Below are positions 1-7,357 of a stretch of DNA of 17,946 nucleotides, in pieces. Numbering within the stretch: the first letter of the stretch is position 1; every line of letters begins with the position of its first letter. The notes beneath the pieces were generated by a model. It had not been told where the DNA came from. It made no database searches and worked only from the letters and a program-made list of their open reading frames with translations. The DNA is from Devosia sp. (lineage in GTDB: Bacteria > Pseudomonadota > Alphaproteobacteria > Rhizobiales > Devosiaceae). The stretch lies in contig JAQGJI010000100.1 of NCBI GenBank assembly GCA_028290685.1, positions 1 to 17,946 on the forward strand. Direction: 5' to 3'. The translations under genes were made by a program, and so were the position numbers.

Positions 1-785
1 GCCGCTCTGGCCGGGATGCGATCAATGACCGGCTGCCCGGCATAATCGAACGCTATGGCTTTGATTTCGTCGTGGTGAACGGGGAAAACGCCAGCCACGG
101 CAAGGGCATCACCGAGCCGCACTTCAATGCCCTGCGCAACGCCGCAGCCGATGTTGTCACCCTGGGCGATCATGCGTTCGACCAGCGCGAGACGGTTTCC
201 TTTATCGAGCGCGAGACCAGTCTGGTGCGGCCCATCAACATGCCGCCGGGAACGCCCGGGCGCGGCGCGATGTTCGTGGAAAGCCGCGGCGGGTATCGCA
301 TCCTGGTGATCAACGCGCTGGGGCGGGTCTTCATGCCGCCCATGGACGATCCGTTTCGCGCTGTCGAGGCTGCGGTGGCTGCTTGTCCGCTGGGTGAGCA
401 GGCCGACGCGATCATTGTCGATTTTCATACCGAAGCCACCTCCGAGATCCAGGCGATGGGGCATTTCCTGGATGGCCGGGTCAGCCTTGTCGTGGGAACC
501 CACACCCATATCCCGACAGCCGACCAGCGCATCCTGCGGGGCGGGACTGCCCTGATGGCCGACGCAGGCATGTGCGGCGACTTCGATTCCATTATCGGCA
601 CCGAAACCGACGAGCCGCTCAACCGGTTCTTGACGGGCATCCCCAATGGCCGCTTCAGCCCAGCCGATGGAGAAGCAACCCTGTGCGGGGTCGCCATCGA
701 AACCGATCCGCGCACCGGCCTCGCCAGCAAGGTTCTGCCCGTGCGGCTGGGCGGCACGCTGGCGCCAGCCGAGCCCCTGTTCTAG
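1..785 (+). CDS. YmdB/TIGR00282-type metallophosphoesterase, 5' end missing
   Basis: The reading frame is open from base 3, so the start and roughly the first ten residues lie upstream of the window. The protein belongs to the YmdB-like calcineurin-type family; characterised members hydrolyse 2',3'-cAMP or similar phosphodiesters in the cytoplasm. Visible family marks are VVVNGENA near the N-terminus (Glu and Asn metal ligands), TLGDHAFDQRE (metal-binding loop), the HTHIPTAD motif with two histidines, and MADAGMCGDFDSIIG. The first Asp ligand (GDxxG) must lie in the missing part. Most homologues I recall read GNH where this one has GDH, so a metal ligand may be changed from Asn to Asp. The gene ends 75 bases before yebC, which has its own promoter, so the two need not be one transcript. 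The family is certain; the in vivo substrate is not. Confidence 0.9.
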   Translation, partial: RSGRDAINDRLPGIIERYGFDFVVVNGENASHGKGITEPHFNALRNAAADVVTLGDHAFDQRETVSFIERETSLVRPINMPPGTPGRGAMFVESRGGYRILVINALGRVFMPPMDDPFRAVEAAVAACPLGEQADAIIVDFHTEATSEIQAMGHFLDGRVSLVVGTHTHIPTADQRILRGGTALMADAGMCGDFDSIIGTETDEPLNRFLTGIPNGRFSPADGEATLCGVAIETDPRTGLASKVLPVRLGGTLAPAEPLF

Positions 786-791
786 CCCGGC

Positions 792-820
792 TTCACAAGC
801 GGCCCCTGCTTGCCTATAAC
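792..820 (+). promoter_or_regulatory. Probable sigma-70-type promoter for yebC
   Basis: TTCACA at 792-797 and TATAAC at 815-820 are separated by exactly 17 bases, and each matches the housekeeping consensus at five of six positions. Transcription would begin near 827, about 34 bases before the yebC start. The hexamers lie in the gap right after the YmdB stop codon. A weak CAAGC/GCTTG inverted repeat (796-812) overlaps the spacer. Confidence 0.55.
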
Positions 821-860
821 GCGCCACCAATCCAGAATTCCAAGACGAGGGGAGTGACCG

Positions 861-1607
861 ATGGCTGGCCATTCACATGCCAAGAATATCATGCACCGCA
901 AGGGAAAGTCCGATGCGGTACGCTCAAAGGTCTTTTCCAAGCTGGCGCGCGAAATCACCGTCGCCGCCAAGATGGGCATGCCGGACCCGGCGTTCAATTC
1001 CCGCCTGCGCCTGGCCGTGACCAATGCGCGTGCGCAATCCATGCCCAAGGACAACATCGATCGCGCCATCAAGAAGGCCACCGGCTCGGATGGTGAGAAC
1101 TATGACGAGATCCGCTATGAAGGCTATGGTCCGGGCGGCGTTGCGATCATCGTCGAAACGCTGACCGACAACCGTAACCGCACCGCGTCCAATGTGCGCT
1201 CCTATTTTTCCAAGAACGGGGGGGCCATGGGCGAAACCAATTCGGTGGGCTTCATGTTCGACAAGGTCGGCGAGATCACCTATCCGGCCAAGGCAGGCAC
1301 CGAGGACAAGGTGATGGAAGCGGCCATCGAGGCGGGCGCCGACGATGTCGAGAGCGACGCGGAAGGCCACTACATCACCACCTCGTTTGAAGCCATGGTC
1401 GATGTCGCAGCAGCGCTGGAAAAGGTGCTGGGGGAAGCGGAGTCCGTCAAGGCCGTCTGGAAGCCGCAGACCAGCACCCCGATCGACGCCGAAAAAGGCG
1501 CCACGCTGATGAAGCTGATCGCCACCCTCGAAGAAGACGATGACGTCCAGAACGTTTATTCGAACTTCGAGATGAGCGAGGAAGATGCTGCCAAGCTCGA
1601 CGCCTGA
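861..1607 (+). CDS. yebC: YebC/PmpR-family protein
   Basis: This 248-residue protein is full length for the YebC/TACO1 family (TIGR01033). The N-terminus MAGHSHAKNIMHRKG, the following SKVFSKLAREI and the GYGPGG segment are typical of the family. YebC proteins are cytoplasmic, have three domains and are long annotated as transcriptional regulators. More recent work on YebC and its mitochondrial homologue TACO1 indicates a ribosome-associated role in relieving stalls at difficult sequences such as polyproline. An AGGGGAG ribosome-binding site ends 6 bases before the ATG. The neighbouring ruvC-ruvA-ruvB genes are a common association of yebC, although here a minus-strand diguanylate cyclase gene separates them. 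Assignment to the family is secure; the precise molecular role is less so. Confidence 0.97.
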   Translation: MAGHSHAKNIMHRKGKSDAVRSKVFSKLAREITVAAKMGMPDPAFNSRLRLAVTNARAQSMPKDNIDRAIKKATGSDGENYDEIRYEGYGPGGVAIIVETLTDNRNRTASNVRSYFSKNGGAMGETNSVGFMFDKVGEITYPAKAGTEDKVMEAAIEAGADDVESDAEGHYITTSFEAMVDVAAALEKVLGEAESVKAVWKPQTSTPIDAEKGATLMKLIATLEEDDDVQNVYSNFEMSEEDAAKLDA

Positions 1608-1626
1608 CGTGACGTCGTTTTCATGA

Positions 1627-1653
1627 GGGCGGCTCCTGGGGGCCGTCCTTGTT
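1627..1653. terminator. Possible shared terminator between convergent yebC and the cyclase gene
   Basis: A 7-bp stem (GGGCGGC at 1627-1633 with GCCGTCC at 1642-1648, one G-T pair) has an 8-base loop and is followed by TTGTT. It fills the 46-base gap between the two convergent stop codons. The U-tract is poor, so this is a modest call. Confidence 0.4.
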
Positions 1654-2436
1654 CTATGCGCTGCGCTGCAGCGCGACGGCCGGATGATCCTCCAGATGCA
1701 CGACCGCGGTGCGGTTGCGCCCGGTTTTCTTGACCCCGTACAGTCTTTGGTCGGCCGTGCGAAACAGGTGCGAATAGCTGGCCGGGCCTTCAAACACGGC
1801 GCCCCCTATGCTCACCGAAAGGGGGCGCGGCTGGCCGTCAGGGGCAAATTCGACAAGGCTGACGGCGGCCCGGATGCGTTCGGCGATGGCTGTCGCGCCG
1901 GGCTGGTCAACCTCGGGCAGGTAAACGGCAAATTCTTCCCCGCCCATGCGGCCCACAAGATCGCCGGGGCGCAGCGCCGAGCGGATCGACTGCGCGATCA
2001 TGGTCAGCGCTTCATCGCCGACCTCATGGCCAAAAACATCGTTGATGGATTTGAAATGGTCGGCATCGATCATCAGCAGCGCCCCCGTGCTGCGCGGGTC
2101 CAGTTGCTGCAGCATCTGATCGACCTTGCCGGTAAAGGCGCCGCGGTTGAGGCAACCGGTCAGGCTGTCCGCTCCCGCCACCAGGCGCAGGCGCCGATTG
2201 ACTTCCCCAAGGCCGCGCAGGCGCAGGCTCATGTACAGCAACACCGGGGTAACCAGCACGAGGGGCAGAATGGTTGCACTGACCAGCGAGCGGTGCACCG
2301 CATCGGGGCCAAGATCGCCGAAAAACACGGCATTGAAGACGATCGATATGATTACGCAGGCTGCGGTGCCGGCCAGGGTCCAGCGCCCGGGGCCGGACCA
2401 GTTGTGCAGGGCAGGCATGGCTTTGGCAGACTTCAT
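1654..2436 (-). CDS. Membrane-anchored diguanylate cyclase (GGEEF)
   Basis: The 260-residue product has a short cytoplasmic start, two predicted membrane helices (about residues 20-39 and 52-72) and one GGDEF domain (about 88-250). It should make cyclic di-GMP from two GTP. The active-site signature is GGEEF at 165-169. The inhibitory I-site RxxD (Arg156-Pro-Gly-Asp159) lies five residues upstream, the canonical distance, so product inhibition is expected. DADHFKSINDVFGHEVGD (124-141) carries the metal Asp and the substrate-binding residues. With only a short periplasmic hairpin it has no recognisable sensor domain. It is the only minus-strand gene here, inserted between yebC and ruvC, and probably transcribed alone. 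No strong Shine-Dalgarno sequence precedes the chosen ATG; Met7 is an alternative start. Confidence 0.92.
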   Translation of the reverse strand: MKSAKAMPALHNWSGPGRWTLAGTAACVIISIVFNAVFFGDLGPDAVHRSLVSATILPLVLVTPVLLYMSLRLRGLGEVNRRLRLVAGADSLTGCLNRGAFTGKVDQMLQQLDPRSTGALLMIDADHFKSINDVFGHEVGDEALTMIAQSIRSALRPGDLVGRMGGEEFAVYLPEVDQPGATAIAERIRAAVSLVEFAPDGQPRPLSVSIGGAVFEGPASYSHLFRTADQRLYGVKKTGRNRTAVVHLEDHPAVALQRSA

Positions 2437-2520
2437 GGGAGTCAGCGCCTCGCGGTGAATGGGCCGATTGCTTCGAACGCCATCGTGCTGGCAAGGTAGG
2501 GGAGCCGTGTTGAAGATTGT

Positions 2521-2540
2521 ATTGCGATCATCCCCGCAAT
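2521..2540. repeat. Short inverted repeat in the cyclase/ruvC divergent gap
   Basis: ATTGCG (2521-2526) and CGCAAT (2535-2540) form a perfect 6-bp inverted repeat with an 8-base centre. It lies in the 195-base region from which the cyclase gene and ruvC diverge. It could be an operator half-site pair. A TACAAT hexamer, a possible -10 for the minus-strand gene, overlaps its left edge (2516-2521). Apart from the ruvC ribosome-binding site I see no convincing -35/-10 pair in the rest of this gap. Confidence 0.3.
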
Positions 2541-2631
2541 TTGGATTGCTATGCGTTTTCCACCGCAGCCGTTGCCTTTTTGTTCACATAGAACTTGGTA
2601 GTGTCGGGCTAATCGGACTAAGGAGCAGCAC

Positions 2632-3138
2632 ATGAATGCATCAATCCGAATCATTGGCATCGACCCGGGGCTGCGCCGCTGTGGCTGGGGGGTCATCGAC
2701 ACCCTGGGCAATCGGCTGAGCTTTGTTGGAGCCGGCACGGTCACCCCGCCCATCGAGGGCTCGCTGGCCGAGCGGCTTGCCGTGCTGTTTGCCGATCTGG
2801 GAGCGGTTCTTGATCGCTTCGCACCCCAGGAGGCCGCCGTGGAAGAAACCTTTGTCAATGCCGGGGCCCGCTCGGCGCTGATCCTGGGTCAGGCACGTGG
2901 CGTGGCCCTGCTGAGCCCGGCCGTCCGGCACATCGAAGTGTCCGAATATGCAACCAATCTGGTCAAGAAAACCGTCGTCGGAACGGGTCATGCCGACAAG
3001 GCGCAGATCCAGCTGATGGTCAAGACGCTGCTGCCGGCGGCAAACTTCAAGGGCGCCGATGCGGCCGATGCCCTGGCGGTGGCCATCTGCCACGCGCATC
3101 ACCGGGTGGCCAATATGCGGCTGAAGGCTCTTGCATGA
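2632..3138 (+). CDS. ruvC: Holliday junction endonuclease RuvC
   Basis: RuvC is the dimeric resolvase that nicks Holliday junctions symmetrically during recombinational repair, acting with RuvAB. The 168 residues match the usual length. The four acidic catalytic residues of the RNase H-like fold are visible: Asp11 in GIDPG, Glu71 in AAVEETFVN, and Asp143 and Asp146 in GADAADALAVA. The ATG at 2632 follows an AAGGAG site with 7 bases between. The stop overlaps the ruvA start as ATGA, which implies translational coupling. I looked for an alphaproteobacterial LexA box (GTTC-N7-GTTC) upstream and found none, so SOS control is not supported by the sequence. Confidence 0.98.
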   Translation: MNASIRIIGIDPGLRRCGWGVIDTLGNRLSFVGAGTVTPPIEGSLAERLAVLFADLGAVLDRFAPQEAAVEETFVNAGARSALILGQARGVALLSPAVRHIEVSEYATNLVKKTVVGTGHADKAQIQLMVKTLLPAANFKGADAADALAVAICHAHHRVANMRLKALA

Positions 3139-3752
3139 TCGGCAAGCTCAAGGGCCTTGTAGATAGTTTCGGCGACGATTGGGTGCTGATCGACTGCAAT
3201 GGCGTGTGCTACGAGGCGTTCTGCTCGGGCCGCACCTTGCAGGCCTTGCCCCGCGTCGGGGGAGCGGCCGTGGTGTTCATCGAAACCATTGTGCGCGAGG
3301 ATATGATCCGTCTCTACGGCTTTGCGACCGAGGCCGAAAAGAGCTGGTTCAACCTTTTGATGACGGTGCAGGGGGTCGGCGCCCGCGTCGCCCTGTCGAT
3401 TCTTTCCGTGCTTTCTCCGTCCGAACTGACCACCGCCATTGCCCTGCAGGACAAAGTCATGATCGGGCGCGCCAATGGCGTTGGTCCCAAGCTGGCCGTG
3501 CGCCTTGTCACCGAGCTCAAGGGCAAGCTGCCCCAGGGCGGGGGCATCGATCCCGGCACGTTGGGTCTGCAGGCAGCGTTGGGTGAAGGGGTTGCGCCCA
3601 GCGCGGTCGCCGACGCGGTGTCCGCGCTCACCAATCTGGGCTATTCCAGCGCGCAGGCCTCGGCGGCCTTGGCCCGCATCATTGCCCGCGACGGCGACGG
3701 GGTCAAAACTGAAACATTGATTCGGCTTGGATTGCGGGAGTTGAGCAGTTGA
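3135..3752 (+). CDS. ruvA: Holliday junction branch-migration subunit RuvA
   Basis: RuvA is the tetrameric junction-binding subunit that loads two RuvB motors. The 205 residues show the expected plan. There is an N-terminal OB-fold (about 1-63, starting MIGKLKG), then two helix-hairpin-helix DNA-binding motifs around VQGVGARVALSIL (78-90) and ANGVGPKLAVRLVTELK (113-129). A loose linker follows, and then the C-terminal RuvB-contacting domain (about 150-205, with NLGYSSAQA). Its start overlaps the ruvC stop by four bases. Its stop overlaps the TTG start of ruvB by four bases, so the three subunits are translationally chained. Confidence 0.98.
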   Translation: MIGKLKGLVDSFGDDWVLIDCNGVCYEAFCSGRTLQALPRVGGAAVVFIETIVREDMIRLYGFATEAEKSWFNLLMTVQGVGARVALSILSVLSPSELTTAIALQDKVMIGRANGVGPKLAVRLVTELKGKLPQGGGIDPGTLGLQAALGEGVAPSAVADAVSALTNLGYSSAQASAALARIIARDGDGVKTETLIRLGLRELSS

Positions 3753-4792
3753 CCCAATTGACCTCCCCCGCCGCCGGGCGTGACGATCCGCTCGATGTTT
3801 CGCTGCGCCCCACCGGCTTTTCCGAATTCGTCGGTCAGGCCGCCGCCCGGGCAAACCTGGAGGTCTTCATCAAGGCCGCCAAGCAGCGCGGCGCGGCGCT
3901 TGACCATGTGCTGTTCGTGGGCCCGCCCGGCCTTGGCAAGACCACGCTGGCGCAGATCATTTCGCGCGAGCTGGGCGTTGGTTTTCGCGCCACCTCTGGT
4001 CCGGTGATCGCCAAGGCGGGCGATCTGGCGGCCCTGCTGACCAATCTTGAAGACCGCGATGTTCTGTTTATCGATGAAATTCACCGGCTCAACCCGGCCA
4101 TCGAAGAAGTGCTGTATCCGGCCATGGAGGATTTTCAGCTCGATCTGATCATCGGGGAGGGCCCCGCCGCCCGCTCCGTCCGCATCGATCTGGCGCGGTT
4201 TACCCTTGTTGGTGCCACCACCCGCGCGGGCCTGCTCACCACGCCCCTGCGCGACCGTTTCGGCATTCCGGTGCGGCTCAATTTCTACACCCCCGAGGAA
4301 CTGGTACAGATCGTCACCCGTGGCGCGCGCCTCCTGGGCATGCCCATGGCCCCCGAGGGCGCGCTCGAGATCGCCCGCCGTTCGCGCGGTACCCCCCGTA
4401 TTGCCGGGCGCCTGCTGCGCCGCGTCACCGATTTCGCGCTGGTCGATGGGTCGGGGGAAATTACCCGCGCCATTGCCGACAAGGCGCTCCTGCGGCTCGA
4501 TGTGGATGGGCGCGGCCTTGACCAGCTGGACCGGCGCTATCTCACCACCATTGCCGATTTCTACAATGGCGGCCCGGTGGGCATCGAAACCATCGCCGCC
4601 GCCCTCAGCGAACCGCGCGACGCGATCGAGGAGATCGTCGAGCCCTACCTTTTGCAGCAGGGTTTCATCCAGCGCACGCCCCGGGGGCGCATGCTCACCG
4701 GGCTGGCCTTTCAGCATCTGGGTCGCGTGCTTCCGCAGGGCTTCATCGGGCTGCAGACGAGCCTGTTCGAAGAACCAGAGGGCGAGGCGTGA
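3749..4792 (+). CDS. ruvB: Holliday junction ATP-dependent helicase RuvB
   Basis: RuvB is the hexameric AAA+ motor that drives branch migration. The 347 residues contain Walker A GPPGLGKT (58-65), Walker B ending in DEIH (109-112), a sensor-1 segment VGATTR (154-159), the arginine-finger region LRDRFG (167-172) and the sensor-2 motif GTPRIAGRLLRR (214-225). A C-terminal winged-helix domain follows (GGPVGIETIA to the RGRMLT segment). The start is a TTG overlapping the ruvA stop (TTGA), with CGGGAG about 8 bases upstream. No better ATG exists before the conserved N-terminal segment. The stop overlaps the GTG of the next gene. Confidence 0.98.
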   Translation: MTQLTSPAAGRDDPLDVSLRPTGFSEFVGQAAARANLEVFIKAAKQRGAALDHVLFVGPPGLGKTTLAQIISRELGVGFRATSGPVIAKAGDLAALLTNLEDRDVLFIDEIHRLNPAIEEVLYPAMEDFQLDLIIGEGPAARSVRIDLARFTLVGATTRAGLLTTPLRDRFGIPVRLNFYTPEELVQIVTRGARLLGMPMAPEGALEIARRSRGTPRIAGRLLRRVTDFALVDGSGEITRAIADKALLRLDVDGRGLDQLDRRYLTTIADFYNGGPVGIETIAAALSEPRDAIEEIVEPYLLQQGFIQRTPRGRMLTGLAFQHLGRVLPQGFIGLQTSLFEEPEGEA

Positions 4793-5595
4793 AGCCTGTG
4801 GTCCGCGTCGCGCGCTACGCTCCCGCCATCGAGGGCTGGCCTGCGGGCATTCCGCTGCGCATTGCCATGCTCACCGATTTTCACTGCTGCGAACCGTTCA
4901 TGGATGCGCGCCGGGTCGCGGCCGTCTGTGCTCAGGCCAATGCGCTGGCACCAGACCTCATTGTCCTGCTCGGCGACTACCTTTCGGGGCCGCGCTTCAG
5001 CACGCCTCCATCGGGGTCATGGGCTGCTCCACTCAAGGCCCTGTCCGCCCCGCTCGGGGTGCATGCGGTATTGGGCAATCACGACTACAACGATCAGCCT
5101 CGGGGCGAACCCACGGCGGTTGAGCGGGCGCTCGGCGCTGTCGGCATTCCCGTCTACATCAATCGAGCGGTGCGGATCGAGCACGCCGGACACCGCTTCT
5201 GGCTGGCCGGACTGGGCGATCAATACGCCTATCTTCCTCATGGCTCAGCCCAGCAGGCGGGCCATGGCGTCGACGACCTGCCCGCCGTTCTGGCGCAGAT
5301 CACCACCGATGAGCCCCTGCTGCTGATGGCCCATGAGCCCGATATCTTTGCCGATCTGCCCTCCCGTGTGGCGCTCACCATGAGCGGGCACACCCATGCC
5401 GGCCAGGTAAGGCTGTTCGGCCATGCTCCGGTGGTGCCCTCCCGTTTCGGCCGGCGCTTCCTGCACGGCCACATGGTCGAGGCTGGCAGGCATCTGATTG
5501 TTTCATCGGGCCTTGGTTATTCCGGCCTGCCGGTCCGGTTCGGTGCGCCGCCTGAGATTGTGGTTGTCGAGCTTGCTGGAGAACCCCGCCCATGA
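4789..5595 (+). CDS. YkuE-like metallophosphoesterase without a membrane anchor
   Basis: This is a calcineurin-like phosphoesterase of 268 residues. All dinuclear-metal motifs are in order: DFH (Asp30, His32), GDY (62-64), GNHD (96-99), AHEPD (181-185) and GHTHAG (200-205). The layout resembles the YkuE/YaeI group, which includes membrane-associated phosphodiesterases and chlamydial LpxG (UDP-2,3-diacylglucosamine hydrolase). Related alphaproteobacterial proteins usually begin with a Tat signal or membrane helix; this one starts almost at the RYxPxxxGWPxG segment and has neither. The GTG start forms a GTGA overlap with the ruvB stop, and the stop overlaps ybgC as ATGA, so the gene sits inside a coupled operon. 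A lipid-A-type or envelope substrate is a guess from family and context. Confidence 0.9.
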   Translation: MKPVVRVARYAPAIEGWPAGIPLRIAMLTDFHCCEPFMDARRVAAVCAQANALAPDLIVLLGDYLSGPRFSTPPSGSWAAPLKALSAPLGVHAVLGNHDYNDQPRGEPTAVERALGAVGIPVYINRAVRIEHAGHRFWLAGLGDQYAYLPHGSAQQAGHGVDDLPAVLAQITTDEPLLLMAHEPDIFADLPSRVALTMSGHTHAGQVRLFGHAPVVPSRFGRRFLHGHMVEAGRHLIVSSGLGYSGLPVRFGAPPEIVVVELAGEPRP

Positions 5596-5990
5596 GCGAG
5601 CATGACTTTCCCGTCCGGGTCTACTACGAAGACACCGACTTCTCGGGCAATGTCTACCACGCCGCCTATCTGCAGTTCCTTGAGCGTGGGCGCACTGAAT
5701 GGCTGCGGCAGGCAGGTATCCATCATGGGGAACTGGCCCGGCAGGGCATCGCCTTTGCCGTACGCTCGATGGAGATTCAGTTCGACGGGGCGGCTCACAT
5801 CGATGATCTGCTGACGGTCAGGACAGCGGTCACGGCAATCACCGGCGCCCGGCTGGTGCTGAGCCAGCAGGTTCTGCGCAGCGGTGACGTGCTCACCCGG
5901 GCCGGTGTCACGATTGTCGCAATCCGCACAACCGGCGGAGCGGTTCGCCTGCCCAGGGCCATCATTGATCGCTTCGCTCCGCAGGGGTAG
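5592..5990 (+). CDS. ybgC: Tol-Pal-associated acyl-CoA thioesterase YbgC
   Basis: YbgC is a cytoplasmic hot-dog-fold thioesterase that hydrolyses acyl-CoA esters and is nearly always encoded at the head of tol-pal loci. The 132 residues are standard length. The signature YYEDTDFSGNVYHAAYLQF (11-29) contains the catalytic Asp16 and the Gly and Tyr/His residues of the active-site loop. ERGRTEWLR follows directly, as in the TIGR02799 group. The ATG overlaps the metallophosphoesterase stop. A 206-base gap follows before tolQ. A short hairpin with a 1-base bulge (5993-6011) lies just after the stop, with a T-run only 13 bases further on, so termination here is uncertain. Confidence 0.95.
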   Translation: MSEHDFPVRVYYEDTDFSGNVYHAAYLQFLERGRTEWLRQAGIHHGELARQGIAFAVRSMEIQFDGAAHIDDLLTVRTAVTAITGARLVLSQQVLRSGDVLTRAGVTIVAIRTTGGAVRLPRAIIDRFAPQG

Positions 5991-6122
5991 GTGCTGCGGC
6001 ATACCGGCAGCGCCCGTCCGACTCTTTTTATTAACCAATCCTTGACCATAATCCCACCGAACCGAACACGTGCCCGGCAACGGCCCCTCGCAGGGCTGTC
6101 ATGGCCGGCATTTCTCTTAATT

Positions 6123-6151
6123 TTGACAGAATTCGATCCCATCGCCTCAGG
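6123..6151 (+). promoter_or_regulatory. Weak promoter candidate before tolQ
   Basis: A perfect TTGACA hexamer (6123-6128) lies about 70 bases upstream of the tolQ start, but no good -10 follows at 16-18 bases. A separate CATAAT (6047-6052), a five-of-six -10 match, lacks a clear -35. The 206-base gap leaves room for an independent tol promoter, but neither candidate is complete. Confidence 0.2.
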
Positions 6152-6196
6152 CCTTGTGGGTCGGGCAAAACCAACCGGGCCGAAAAGGATCACTTC

Positions 6197-6907
6197 ATGG
6201 AAGCCATGGATGCTGTGGCAGCAACCGCTCCACACGCCGACTTGTCGATGTGGGGCTTGTTCTGGGCTGCCGACTGGATCGTGAAATCGGTCATGATCGG
6301 CCTGCTTGGAGCCTCGATCTGGTGCTGGGCGATCATCGTGGACAAAACCATCACCTATCGCCGCATGACCGCTGAGATGAACCGCTTCGAGCGCACGTTC
6401 TGGTCGGGCCAGTCGCTCGAAGAGCTGTACCAGCAGCAGTCGGAGCGGGTTTCCGGCGGGCTCGGCGCCGTGTTCGTTGCCGCCATGAAGGAGTGGAAGC
6501 GCAGTCACGAGCAGAACGCGGCAAGCTTTGTTGGCATGCAGCAGCGCCTCGACAAGGTTCTTGATGTGGCCATTGCGCGCGAAAGCGAGAGCTTGGAAAA
6601 GCGCCTGGGATTTCTCGCCACCATCGGCTCGGCCGGCCCGTTCATCGGCCTGTTCGGCACGGTTTGGGGCATCATGAATGCGTTCACCGCCATCGCCGCC
6701 TCGTCAAACACCAGCCTGGCTGTTGTCGCGGGTCCGATCGCCGAGGCCCTGTTCGCGACCGCCATCGGCCTTGTCGCGGCTATCCCCGCGGTTATCGCCT
6801 ACAACAAGTTGAGCTCGGATGCCGGAAAGTTGATCGGGCGGCTCGAGGGCTTTGCCGACGAGTTCTCGACCATTCTGAGCCGGCAACTCGAAGCCCGGAG
6901 CCGCTGA
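6197..6907 (+). CDS. tolQ: Tol-Pal motor subunit TolQ
   Basis: TolQ is the pentameric ion-channel subunit of the TolQR inner-membrane motor (MotA/ExbB family) that energises TolA during cell constriction. The 236 residues have three helices: about 26-48, 139-161 and 182-203. A large cytoplasmic loop lies between helices 1 and 2. The conserved core GSAGPFIGLFGTVWGIM (144-160) and the GPIAEALFATAIGLVAAIP stretch (179-197) line the channel. I chose the ATG at 6197 because AAGGA lies 7 bases upstream and the protein then begins as in other Hyphomicrobiales. The frame is open back to an ATG at 6101, but those extra 32 residues are arginine-rich, unlike TolQ, and lack a ribosome-binding site. tolR follows after one base. 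Confidence 0.96.
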   Translation: MEAMDAVAATAPHADLSMWGLFWAADWIVKSVMIGLLGASIWCWAIIVDKTITYRRMTAEMNRFERTFWSGQSLEELYQQQSERVSGGLGAVFVAAMKEWKRSHEQNAASFVGMQQRLDKVLDVAIARESESLEKRLGFLATIGSAGPFIGLFGTVWGIMNAFTAIAASSNTSLAVVAGPIAEALFATAIGLVAAIPAVIAYNKLSSDAGKLIGRLEGFADEFSTILSRQLEARSR

Positions 6908-6908
6908 T

Positions 6909-7349
6909 ATGGGCATGAATGTCTCGGGTGGCGGGGGCGGCGGTGGCCGCCGCCGCAGCCGCAAAAAGGCAGTTATGAGCGAAATCAACATCACGCCCAT
7001 GGTGGACGTGATGCTGGTGCTGCTGATCATTTTCATGGTGGCCGCGCCTATGATGACTTCGGGCGTGCCTCTTGATCTGCCCAGTTCCTCCGCTGCGGCC
7101 ATGCCCAACCAGGCCGATCCGATCACCGTGGGCATCACCCCCGACGGGGCTGTGTTTATCGATGAAACGCCGGTGGCCGAGGCTGACCTTGTGGCGCAGC
7201 TGACGGCCATGGGTGTCAACGGCGCCGAGGATCGTATTTTCCTGCGGGGCGACACGACTGCCAATTACGGCTCGGTGATGCGCGTCATGGGCCTGCTCTC
7301 GGCCGGTGGCTTCAGCCAGATCGGCCTTATCACGCAGCCGGACCAGTAA
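6909..7349 (+). CDS. tolR: Tol-Pal motor subunit TolR
   Basis: TolR (ExbD/TolR family) forms the dimeric plug inside TolQ and links proton flow to movement of TolA. The 146 residues begin with seven glycines and a basic stretch RRRSRKK on the cytoplasmic side. The membrane helix (about 32-50) follows, with the essential proton-carrying Asp33 in INITPMVDVMLVLLIIFMV. The periplasmic domain follows (PLDLPSS, VFIDETPV, LRGDTTANYGSVMRVM, the last segment matching the TolR self-interaction fold). Only one base separates it from the tolQ stop, with GGAG in the end of tolQ as ribosome-binding site. A second ATG two codons later (6915) is possible. Confidence 0.96.
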   Translation: MGMNVSGGGGGGGRRRSRKKAVMSEINITPMVDVMLVLLIIFMVAAPMMTSGVPLDLPSSSAAAMPNQADPITVGITPDGAVFIDETPVAEADLVAQLTAMGVNGAEDRIFLRGDTTANYGSVMRVMGLLSAGGFSQIGLITQPDQ

Positions 7350-7357
7350 GGTAAGCC

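Noticed and set aside
2582..2594. GTTC-N5-GAAC upstream of ruvC as an SOS box
   Set aside because: The alphaproteobacterial LexA site is a direct repeat GTTC-N7-GTTC. This is an inverted repeat with the wrong spacing, and no better match is present.
6101..6196. Longer TolQ start
   Set aside because: The extra residues are Arg/Ser/Gly-rich and unlike TolQ, and only the ATG at 6197 has a properly spaced AAGGA.
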